Source: PMP191F sp047602185
GTDB lineage: Bacteria > Bacteroidota > Bacteroidia > Chitinophagales > Chitinophagaceae
DNA length: 64,000 bases
Assembly: GCA_047602185.1 (NCBI GenBank)
Contig: JASGHY010000001.1
Span: 2,542,001 to 2,606,000 of the forward strand
Reading direction: 5' to 3'
Shown piece by piece: positions 43,124 through 52,500 of this stretch. The translations under genes were made by a program, and so were the position numbers. Under the pieces are notes generated by a model. The model made no database searches and was not told where the DNA came from. It was given only the letters and a program-made list of their open reading frames with translations. How positions within the stretch are numbered: position 1 is the first letter of the stretch; each line of letters opens with the position of its first letter.

Positions 43124-46100
43124 TTATTGTTTTTTTGAAAAATTATTTTCCTGCATCCATGAAGCAATAGCCTGTCCTCGTTCCGTTATAGATTCTGTGG
43201 GGCCTAACTGTTGACATTTACCCAGCTTATCGAGCCTATCAGCACAGCCAAAAGACTGAACCTTAAATTCAACAAATACTGCTGCTCCAGACTCTTTATC
43301 AGTCCATTGAGAAATTTTCCCATAGGCTTGCATTTCATAATAATTACCTCTTTCATGAAAAACATCATTACCATTCTCGTCTTTTGTTATCACTAGCGGA
43401 GTCATGCCAGGATTCACTGCTGCGCCATAATGAGTAATTTCATGTTCTAATACTTTTCCAAAAAAGGTAAATGCTTTTTGTGCTTCCGCACCAACATTTA
43501 GATTATACGCCGATAACAATCCTCCAAATTCGCCTGTGCTTTCAGCATTCTCAATATTGCTTATTACATCAAAAATTTGAGGAGCTAATGTAATTGAATA
43601 CTCATCTGTTCCTGCATATGCACTTTCGGGAGAATACCCCCCTTTACCATTCGGCTCTAATAAATAGTGCCCCCCACCTAAATCTTCTCCCTGATTTCCA
43701 AATTTCATTTTCGGGCCATTCCCATCTTTAAAGATAGCCAACAATGCTTTTTTATCTTTAAATCCGCTTGCCGTAAGTAAAGCTTGCATTTCTTTACTAT
43801 CTTCTGACATTGCTTCCAATCTCTTTTTTTCACGTCGTATTAAATCATTAATTGCTCTCTTTTGGTCTTTGTTGCCTTCCACCACAAAAAGACCATTAGG
43901 GTCTAAAAACCTAACAGGATTATTTAATGCGTACAAATAAGGAGAAAGCTTAGTGTATTTACTTGCAAATGGGTCTACAGCATTCCATCTTCCAATCTGC
44001 GCATCATACATCCTTGCACCATAGTCATACCATTCTAACCCACTACCATCACTAAACTCTTTCTCCTGTTTTTCTTTGCCGCTATATTTATATCTATTAT
44101 CCAGTCTTCCTATCGCTTTTGAACTAATACCCGCCATGGTCAATCCAAACGGATAATAATGCGTTTCCTCGGTTAATGGCCCCGTATAATGTTTCACCGC
44201 CAGGTTATCAAAGAACACACTCCAGCCCTTCGTATCATTGCTTACGTAAATATACAAAAATCCATTACGGGTAATCTCAGGGAAGCCTGTCAGAGACTGG
44301 ATGCTTCCATCAGTTGTCACTGCTGCTGCGCCACTCGATCCATCTATAAAATTGAACTGCTCATCCAGTAACACCCAGTTCAGGTAGGCTTTCGGTTTGC
44401 CCGACAGGTCATCATTGTGCTCATCCCGGAATGCATTCAAGGCACCCAGTAAGGGACTCGTAGCATCATTGCTCAACTGGCCCAGCGTACCTTTTACTTC
44501 GCCGTTGATGCCCACGATACCGCTGGCCAGTGACGCTAAAATACTCGTCACCGTATTGTCCTTATCGGTCGTAGAACCTCCCGAACGATAAAAATACTTC
44601 ACACCGATATCTACCTTGTCCCCACTCATCACTTTTAACACCAGGGCAGGTCCTGTTTTATTGCCACTGCCATTTACCTCGGCTACATATTCATTCGGGT
44701 TGGTGGTATTGTCGGTGGTTGGATAACCGCCCGGTACCTGGGAAGTACCTAGTGCTGTAGTGGTTACATTTGCGAACAATGCATCTTCTTTGGTACGGTA
44801 CGCTGTCTCCATCGTAGCGATGTACTGCGCCGTATCCTTTTGCTCGGTCAATACCATGCGCACATTGCCCAGGTGATCCTTGATAAAATAATCATAGAAG
44901 AACTGGTAAGCACTGTCGCCGCTTACAAAGTATTTTTTCGCATAACGGATGCGACCTTCTTCCTGGCCGATGAACTGCAGTTTGTTGTCTTCATATACCG
45001 CACCACCCAGGTAGGTAGTGGTTTTGGTAACACCATTTTCCAGTACACGTTTTTCCAGCTTATTGCCCGCAGCATCATAGATATAGGTAATATTCCCCTT
45101 GTCATCATCATTGTCTTTCTTCACCGTGATCTGCCAGGGCAGGTTCAGGTGGTTGTACGTAATGGCACCACCGCTGGTTTGGTCCATGCCCGTACTGCCC
45201 ATCAGCTTTTTGTTCTTATCGCTGATCATATTGCCATTCAGGTCGTACCCATAATCATCCCCACTGTTGTTCTTGTTCGTAAAATCACCCAGCCCGGTGG
45301 CAGGTCCGCCCGGTAAGGTACCACCTGCAGCATTATCGGTGACTGTACGCAGCTTGTTGCTATTGTCAAAATACGTATACACCAGGTCATCGATCACTTC
45401 ACTGCTGCCGGTACGCAGCCCCCATTCCTTCATGGCCTTGATATTGCCATTTTCATCATAAGCAGTAGCAGCAGTAGTACCATTGCCCATCTGCATGTCA
45501 AAATTGATCTTCGCATTGTCCGCATACACACTACCATCATACTGCGCAAAATCGCCTGCCAGTAAACGATTGACTGCATCATAGGTAAAACCGTAAGACC
45601 GGCGCTGGTCATCGCCCATGCTGCGCCATTTGGTACCGGAGATATTGCCATTGAGCTGGTTCGTACCAAAGCCCCATTCATAGTTCAGCTCCATCCCAAA
45701 CTTACCACTACTGGTGGTACCATTGGCATAGGCCTTGTTGATCCCTTTTAACCAGCCACGTACATTGTAATCGTATTGCAGGGTCTCCAGGGGCGTGCCT
45801 GTATAGCTACCGGCCCCATCCTGCTCCTGCCCCAGGGTTTTATTCAGTAATTGTCCCTGTTCATTATAACTGTTCTGCGCGATGGTTACTTCAGCACCAT
45901 CGTTCACTTTCTTCAGGGTCTTCGTTAAACGACCACCCACATCATACAGCATCGTGGTCAGTACATTCACCTGGGCAGGGGTGCCTGCAGGATTGTTCTG
46001 TACCAGGTAACTGCTTACCACCTTACCCGTAAAATCATAACGACTCGTCATGACATCCGTCCCACCTTTGTAATTATCAGATTGTACCTGTACCACCCTG

Positions 46101-47776
46101 CCTTTGTCATCGTAAAAACTCACTGCCGTTAACCAACTGCCGGCAGCCAGGTTATTCGGGTCTTCTATGATGCGAGTCTTAGTACTCGTTATCAGTCCCC
46201 CAATCAACAGGCTGGCCTGTGTGGGCAGGTCTTCCACATGCTGATTGCCACTGCCCGCTGGCAGTAGGTTATTGTTAGCAGTACTATAACTTTTATTTGT
46301 CTGGGTATAATTATCATAATATGCTATAGATAGGACAGTAAAAGAGGCATCCGATGGGATCGGACTCCGGTTCACCGCCATGCCTTCATAATAATAGGTT
46401 TGGCCGTCACTGCCACCAGGACCGTTTACAATCGTAGCTGTAAACTCACTACCTACAGTGGTCTCAGCCTCTGCATTGGCTGTAATGCTGTTCAGCGCCT
46501 GGTAGTTACCACTCAAGCTGCCACTGAGTACAATGTCGGCCTGTACACCGCTGGTACCCACCGTAGTGGAAGTAGCCGTATTAGCCTGTGTTTGTAAGGC
46601 TGCAGGCGTAATAGCACTACTGAAGGTGGTAATACCCGTCATCACCGGTCGGTTCAGTCCATCATACAACGTAGTCAGCCATTGAAGGCCGTTGTTGCTG
46701 CGCATATTGCCATCCTGTGTAAACACCAACCGGTCGCGTATATCATAGATCATATACACCCAGTCGCTACCCGGTACTTTTTTAGCGATCATTCTTTTGC
46801 GTGCATCATACTCATACCGGAAACAAAGCTCCTTGACCACATCGCTGCTTAAAGACCAACTGCCGGCTGTTACCATCTGTGCCACAGCCTTCGGCGGGAC
46901 CACAAAACGCAACTGGTTCAGGTCATCATACACATAGTAGGTACATAAAAAACCGGCATAACCACTGTAATCTGTAGCCATGCTGTTATCAACCTGTAGT
47001 TTTTTAAGGATCACCTGCCCTTCTTTGTCCTTGTACTCCACCACTGCATGGCCAGCTTCATCAATGGTCACATTTTTATATAGCTCTCCGGCATTATAAC
47101 CGCTGGCTGAGGATGGTATATTGGTGGTAGCATCACCGCTGGCGTAAGTCAGCGCATTGCTACTGATGGTCCAGATGCGTACTGCATCGGCAGTGGTGTT
47201 CAGCAGGTATTGCTGTTGTATGCCCACATTACTGCCTGCCCAGGCATTACCGGGAGACATGGCTTTATTGACGCGACCTAACGGAGAAGCTTCAAAATCA
47301 GTCTTACCATAAAACACCTGCTCACCTGTGTACTGGGTAGCCAGGAAGGCCTTCTGTTCCGTAAAAGGATCCAACCGCAAGGCGCCATCCGTAGCACCAG
47401 CCACATAGGGCATAAATTTATATTGCTCCCTGCCAAACTCGTCGTACACCACCGGCGATACAATGTCCTTCGCCTGTGGTGTGGCCTGTCTTGCCACCGT
47501 CTGTATGGGCCGGCCCAGGCCGTCTACATATTGTGTGATCTGCTGTACGTGCTGGTAACCCGCTGCCAACAACTGGCTGGGATCAGTATAAGGCCCTTTA
47601 GCATCCCAGGTGCGGACATAATTTACCTTGATGTCACTATTATAAGCTGCCGGGGTATAAATGGTTGTGATCTGTGGTGCAGCAGGACCAGTGGCTGTCG
47701 TTGGCTTATTGGTCTGTGCCAATCCCACCTGCCCCGACAGCAACAAGATCGTTATCGGTAATATTTTAATGCGCAT
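43124..47776 (-). CDS. DUF6443/RHS-core polymorphic toxin with HExxH metalloprotease-like tip
   Basis: 1550 residues from ATG 47776 (a TTG start 24 nt upstream would precede the signal). A signal peptide (RIKILPITILLLSGQVGLAQ) is followed by a DUF6443 region (NYVRTWDAKGPYTD...VDGLGRPIQTVARQ...YDEFGREQYKFMPY) and many YD/RHS repeats. The RHS core ends with MYDAQIGRWNAVDPFASKY...YLYALNNPVRFLDPNGL, near residue 1293. The last ~257 residues form the variable tip, with HEITH (His1445, Glu1446, His1449) and a downstream YYEMQAY (Glu1481). This arrangement fits a gluzincin-type zinc protease. It is probably a contact or secreted toxin, followed by its immunity gene 2 nt downstream. Confidence 0.88.
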   Translation of the reverse strand: MRIKILPITILLLSGQVGLAQTNKPTTATGPAAPQITTIYTPAAYNSDIKVNYVRTWDAKGPYTDPSQLLAAGYQHVQQITQYVDGLGRPIQTVARQATPQAKDIVSPVVYDEFGREQYKFMPYVAGATDGALRLDPFTEQKAFLATQYTGEQVFYGKTDFEASPLGRVNKAMSPGNAWAGSNVGIQQQYLLNTTADAVRIWTISSNALTYASGDATTNIPSSASGYNAGELYKNVTIDEAGHAVVEYKDKEGQVILKKLQVDNSMATDYSGYAGFLCTYYVYDDLNQLRFVVPPKAVAQMVTAGSWSLSSDVVKELCFRYEYDARKRMIAKKVPGSDWVYMIYDIRDRLVFTQDGNMRSNNGLQWLTTLYDGLNRPVMTGITTFSSAITPAALQTQANTATSTTVGTSGVQADIVLSGSLSGNYQALNSITANAEAETTVGSEFTATIVNGPGGSDGQTYYYEGMAVNRSPIPSDASFTVLSIAYYDNYTQTNKSYSTANNNLLPAGSGNQHVEDLPTQASLLIGGLITSTKTRIIEDPNNLAAGSWLTAVSFYDDKGRVVQVQSDNYKGGTDVMTSRYDFTGKVVSSYLVQNNPAGTPAQVNVLTTMLYDVGGRLTKTLKKVNDGAEVTIAQNSYNEQGQLLNKTLGQEQDGAGSYTGTPLETLQYDYNVRGWLKGINKAYANGTTSSGKFGMELNYEWGFGTNQLNGNISGTKWRSMGDDQRRSYGFTYDAVNRLLAGDFAQYDGSVYADNAKINFDMQMGNGTTAATAYDENGNIKAMKEWGLRTGSSEVIDDLVYTYFDNSNKLRTVTDNAAGGTLPGGPATGLGDFTNKNNSGDDYGYDLNGNMISDKNKKLMGSTGMDQTSGGAITYNHLNLPWQITVKKDNDDDKGNITYIYDAAGNKLEKRVLENGVTKTTTYLGGAVYEDNKLQFIGQEEGRIRYAKKYFVSGDSAYQFFYDYFIKDHLGNVRMVLTEQKDTAQYIATMETAYRTKEDALFANVTTTALGTSQVPGGYPTTDNTTNPNEYVAEVNGSGNKTGPALVLKVMSGDKVDIGVKYFYRSGGSTTDKDNTVTSILASLASGIVGINGEVKGTLGQLSNDATSPLLGALNAFRDEHNDDLSGKPKAYLNWVLLDEQFNFIDGSSGAAAVTTDGSIQSLTGFPEITRNGFLYIYVSNDTKGWSVFFDNLAVKHYTGPLTEETHYYPFGLTMAGISSKAIGRLDNRYKYSGKEKQEKEFSDGSGLEWYDYGARMYDAQIGRWNAVDPFASKYTKLSPYLYALNNPVRFLDPNGLFVVEGNKDQKRAINDLIRREKKRLEAMSEDSKEMQALLTASGFKDKKALLAIFKDGNGPKMKFGNQGEDLGGGHYLLEPNGKGGYSPESAYAGTDEYSITLAPQIFDVISNIENAESTGEFGGLLSAYNLNVGAEAQKAFTFFGKVLEHEITHYGAAVNPGMTPLVITKDENGNDVFHERGNYYEMQAYGKISQWTDKESGAAVFVEFKVQSFGCADRLDKLGKCQQLGPTESITERGQAIASWMQENNFSKKQ

Positions 47777-47852
47777 GTTCGTCTTAATAAGGTTTTTCAA
47801 TCACTGTCATTTTATGAAGGTTCCGGCGGGTGCAAACACCAGCCGGGGTACT

Positions 47853-49103
47853 TTATTGATGACTTTTTGACAACTGACTTTTTAGCTCTTTGATCTCCTG
47901 CTGCTGGCTGTTCAGTTTTTTATCCTGCTCTATTACATACAGCGTCAACTCTTCTATTTTTCTCAGCAACGTAGCCTGGATCTCTGCCACATCGGTACCA
48001 TGCTGTTGTACTTCTGCCGTAGCCGGTACATCCGGCAGGTGATTGTGTTTATTGATATACGCCTCTAACTCAGACAGGCTGCGCAGTTTGTAGCTCCTAT
48101 CAAACACATAATCGGCCCAGCTGCTCTGCGTTACTTTTAATTTATTGGTATAGATAGCGCCGTTTACCGCCAGTTTGGCTTCGCTATTGGTGATGGTATC
48201 GCTGCCAATGGCTACCGCTCCATTGGAGAGAATGGTGAGCCTGCTGGTATTATTGGTTTTAAATACCAGTCTTTGTGCATCGGTAGTACCTATGAAATTG
48301 GTGCCCGGTGTGGTACCACTGTTACCCGTCAGGTTCCAGCCACTGCCGGAAGACGCCGCGCTGACTGTAATGTTAGCAGCAGCAGAAGTAGTGGAAGCAT
48401 TACCATTATCAGTGGCTTTGGCTGTGATGCTGTAAGAACCCGCCGCTACACTGGTCCAGGTATAATTATAAGGAGAGGAAGTTGCTTCACCCAGTTTAGT
48501 AGCGCCATTGAAAAACTCTACTTTGCTGATCGTTCCATCAGCATCACTGGCCGTGGCTGACAATGTAATGTTGCTACCTGCGGTAAAGCTGGCATTGTTG
48601 GCTGGTGCTGTTAAGCTAACGGTAGGAGCAGTATTGCTGGTAGTAGTATTGAAGATCTGCAGTTCATAGATCTGGTAACTGGACCAGCTAAAATGACGCT
48701 GCGTCATATTAATACGTACATAGCGGCCGGTACCGGATACATCCGTAGTGGTAGTGGTAGCCGAGTTACCCGTGATAGTGGAGATCGTACTCCAGGTAGT
48801 GGCATTATCCGATACATCAATGGTATAGTTACCGGCCATACCGTCCACACTCCAGATGATCCTTACCCTGCAAAGCGTATAGGATTGACCGAGGTCTACA
48901 TAGATATATTCATTGTCGGAAGAGGTAGGCCCCCACCAAGTAGTGGTAGAATCTCCGTCTACCGCATCGGCTTTTTTATGCCACTCGCCTTCCGAAGAAG
49001 CAGCCGTGGTTTTATTTAATGCAATATTGGTAGTGCCACAGGTCTGGGCATTTAACTGGTACAAAGCTGCAGTTAACAACAACAGTAAAAAGATCTTGCG
49101 CAT
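47853..49103 (-). CDS. Discoidin (F5/8 C), Ig-like and tail-fibre-like C-terminal protein
   Basis: 416 residues. After a signal peptide (about 1-19) comes an F5/8 type C/discoidin domain (TNIALNKTTAASSEG...WWGPTSSDNEYIYVDLGQSYTLCRVRI...YQIYELQIF, about 25-150). An Ig-like (Big_3-type) domain follows (PTVSLTAPANNASFTAGSNITLSATASDADGTISKVEFFNG, about 158-248). The C-terminus resembles phage tail-fibre/S74-type ends (AKLAVNGAIYTNKLKV...WADYVFDRSYKLRSLSELEAYINKHNHLPDVPA) and finishes in a coiled coil (EELTLYVIEQDKKLNSQQQEIKELKSQL). Probably a surface-binding factor of the RHS island. Confidence 0.87.
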   Translation of the reverse strand: MRKIFLLLLLTAALYQLNAQTCGTTNIALNKTTAASSEGEWHKKADAVDGDSTTTWWGPTSSDNEYIYVDLGQSYTLCRVRIIWSVDGMAGNYTIDVSDNATTWSTISTITGNSATTTTTDVSGTGRYVRINMTQRHFSWSSYQIYELQIFNTTTSNTAPTVSLTAPANNASFTAGSNITLSATASDADGTISKVEFFNGATKLGEATSSPYNYTWTSVAAGSYSITAKATDNGNASTTSAAANITVSAASSGSGWNLTGNSGTTPGTNFIGTTDAQRLVFKTNNTSRLTILSNGAVAIGSDTITNSEAKLAVNGAIYTNKLKVTQSSWADYVFDRSYKLRSLSELEAYINKHNHLPDVPATAEVQQHGTDVAEIQATLLRKIEELTLYVIEQDKKLNSQQQEIKELKSQLSKSHQ

Positions 49104-49168
49104 GGAAATATGTTTAGGGGTATGTTTTTGAATGTTAGTATCGAACTTTTTGAAAAAGCAACAGCTGT

Positions 49169-49507
49169 TTAGTTGTTATTTAACAGGTTTAGTTTTTTTT
49201 GCCGGTATTGGGTAAACTGTTCTGCTGTTAATACAGGTTTGTATAATGAATCACGGGTATTTTCAATATGCTGTATTGCAACTGTTATGGCATTTAGGTT
49301 GCCATTGTTTTGGCTACGTGCAGTCAACTTTTGCTGGTGTAACTGCAGGTTTATGGTGTACAGATCCTGTTGTTGTGTTGTTGATAATGACAAACTATCC
49401 TTCATTTTCTGTGCTATTTTCTGAGCCAGTTGTTCTGCCGGATTCTGCTGCGCTTTCAGCATTAAAGAACTGATGATGAAGACAAGGGTAAAAATTGTTT
49501 TATACAT
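49169..49507 (-). CDS. Small secreted Spy/CpxP-like protein
   Basis: 112 residues with a signal peptide (MYKTIFTLVFIISSLMLKAQ). Helical, with two LTxxQ-type motifs (LSTTQQQDLYTIN and LTAEQFTQYRQKK), as in Spy/CpxP/ZraP periplasmic chaperones. Embedded in the RHS operon between the discoidin protein and the DUF5977-type protein (17 nt gap), so it may be a small chaperone for the large exported proteins. That role is inference. Confidence 0.75.
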   Translation of the reverse strand: MYKTIFTLVFIISSLMLKAQQNPAEQLAQKIAQKMKDSLSLSTTQQQDLYTINLQLHQQKLTARSQNNGNLNAITVAIQHIENTRDSLYKPVLTAEQFTQYRQKKLNLLNNN

Positions 49508-49524
49508 AAATTATTTTTTTATTA

Positions 49525-52500
49525 TTACGGTTCAGGATCAACACCCGCTTCGCCGGTGCATTTTGTAGAAGAATATTCTGTGTAGTTAGAAGACCATGAA
49601 CCATCACTCCATTCGTAACGGTAAGTACATAAATAAGTACCATTGGGCTGTTCTACAGAAGGTGATATATATACTTTGATACCGGTTTCGCAAACACCGT
49701 TCACACATTTACTGCTGATGCCTGTACAGGTGGTGGAGTTACAAGGAATAGGGCATGAAGCATAGTTCCAGCCTATCGTGATCCAATTGCTCTGGCCATA
49801 GGTACTACTACATGGATTCATATCCATTTGTTCCCGCTCCTGCTCTCCGTTATTGTATCCATCGGCCTGTTTGCAACGGAGATTTCCTGTATTCTGCCAA
49901 TCGGCAGTAATTACACATGTACCGCTTACACTCAGATCTGTCCACCGGGTTTGATTGTAGGTAGTACTGTTGGGATTATTATCTTTCTCTTCCCGTTGCG
50001 ATACATTGGTGATATAGGCACTATTTGCCGGGCAAGGTTTACAACGGGTATTGCCAGTAGCCTGCCATGCAGGTGCATTGAGCGTGCACACACTGGTATT
50101 GGTGATATCCTGGTAAGTAAGTTGATTGTAAGTACTGCTGCAAGGGTTCAGATCACGTTGCTCCACGTGCTGCACCCCGGTTCTATAACCATTGCCATCG
50201 GTAAGACACTGTACATTACCCGTATTTTGCCAATCGGCACTCACGATACAACTGGTGCTTGTACCTGCGTCTGTCCACCTCGTCTGATTATAGGTAGTAC
50301 TGCCTGGGTTATTGTCTCTCTCTTCCTGTTGCCGTATATTGGTTGTATAACTGCTATTCTCACCACAGGGTTTACAACGTGCATTGCCGGTTGCCTGCCA
50401 TACAGCATTATTACTTGTAAACTGCTTATACTGATAATCATATTGCTTTAAAATATAACTATCCTTATCCCTGATGCGTAATAACCGGTTAAATCCATCA
50501 TATTCATAATACTGGATATTTCCTGCTGCATCTACCTGTGCAGACATACCTATCAGCGGTGTAAATGTATAGGTTGTCATCTGGGCATCGACAGGATAGA
50601 GCCGTAACTCATCTATGATATTGGAACCTGTTACACTAACACTTGTTACACCCGTTACCTGGTGACCATAACAATACCAGGTAGTTCCTCCCCGGCTGAC
50701 TGTGCGAAGCTGCTTTGGCCAGGATGATTGTGTTCCGGTAATGCTATTGGCGCTACCGGAAGTACTCCAGTAAGTGATCCAATAGGTAAGGGATGCAGAA
50801 AGCCCGCTTTTGCTGACAGCACCGTTCGACAGGTTATAACTGCTTACACCGGTAATAGCAGCGCTGCTTTCCCTTACTGTACTGCCAATAGTCCACTTAC
50901 CATTGTTATCGGCTTCAAAGGATGTATAAGCCACGGAAGCCGTATCCGCATTTTTTACCGCAGCCACCGGGTAATTTTGCTGGTAATCCCAGAGATAGGA
51001 AGTAATACCTGTAGTGGTATTTACTCCAGAGGGATTACTGCCTGCATTGTAATCAAGATGCGTTTTGAGGTTATATCCTGAAGGAACCAGCACAGTTCCA
51101 TCGTGCGCAGTGGTATCAGCCAGTACATTTCCTTCATAAGAATAGATATCAGCAGGAAGACCTGCACCATTATAGGCAATAACAGTTCCGTTCGTCAATT
51201 TTCCGTCAACAGAAGAAATTTGCTTTACCGGCACATCTACCATGTATTTATCCTTTAATGTACCAATATTGCCACCTGCTGTATTACTGTAATCATAAGG
51301 ATACCATGTTCTGCTTACCTGTACCTGTTTTTTGCTGTTAATGGTTTTTGTAATACTGATATTGTATTGCTCATTAAAGCCATATTTAGCATATGACATC
51401 AGTGTTTTAGGGGTACTTTCAGAATAATCATATGTAGTAGTAGCTACAGAATCTTCGAGGAACCATTCTGTTCCAAAAGTATAAGGCGTTGCCCCAAAAG
51501 TACCCTGATAGAACCAGGGAGCTATTCCAATCCCGTAGTAATTATCCTGGTTTTCTATTCTTTTAAAAGAATTATAAGAATGATTTTCGTTTTTTAATAC
51601 CCGGTAATTTCCATTAGCTATTTCATACTCTTTTTTATCGAGCAACAAACCGGCACGCCAGTACCTGTAAACATTCTGAGGATATGGATAATCTTCCGTA
51701 GCAGCATTAACACCATCCACATATACTGACATTGTGTATTCAGTTTTAAATGAACTCTGCGCATCATCATAATACTCAGCTACGTTGGCATACTGAACAA
51801 TCTGTCCATCAGGTGTAGCCAAAGGAATAGCACTGGATGAAACTACTTTTCCTATGGTAGAAGTAGTTTCTATAGTGCAACAACCACATTTTGTCAGGTA
51901 CCTGTGTACAGGTACATTTACCAGTTTTCCACTGCTGAATGAGGGATTACTGAAATCAGTATACACCAGTGTCTTGGTCAGTTTATTTCCAACACTATCA
52001 TTACTTACAATTTTACGTATACGCAGTCCTCCTATGATCAGATTATCCGGATCCGGGTTTTCACTCCATTTAACAGAGAGTGTAAAATCAGGCGTCACTG
52101 ATTCGTTTGAAAAATCCAGTGTGGCCTGTAATTTATATTTACCCGCAGGCAACTGGTAATAGAATTGGGTATTCTGGCTGATGTGTAAGCTGAAGCCAGG
52201 ATCCGTAATACCGGTTATGTAAAGCTGAACAGGGCAATCTACCGCATTTACCGATGCGCATCCTGTAAGCTGGGGAATGATCAGCACATCTGAAGCGAGA
52301 TTGCTTATTGTAAAGGAATCTATATATACAGCAGGATCTGTTTGCTGAAACTGGGTTCCTTTATAAAAAAAGTGTGTTTGCTCTTCCAGTCCTGATAATG
52401 TAAATCCGCTTAGCTGATCGTTGACACCATCATTGCGGGCAGTATTACTTTCATAAAAATACTCTGTAGAGCCTCCTGTAGGGTACTGTACTTTACTTAA

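Noticed and set aside
44840..45316. Long plus-strand open frames within the RHS gene (for example 44840-45316 and 47423-47761)
   Set aside because: They are antisense shadows of the RHS coding frame, with no family resemblance and no gap in the sense gene.
49828..50451. A 207-codon plus-strand open frame opposite the DUF5977-like repeats
   Set aside because: Its repeating composition mirrors the tandem repeats of the sense gene. No start context or family was seen.
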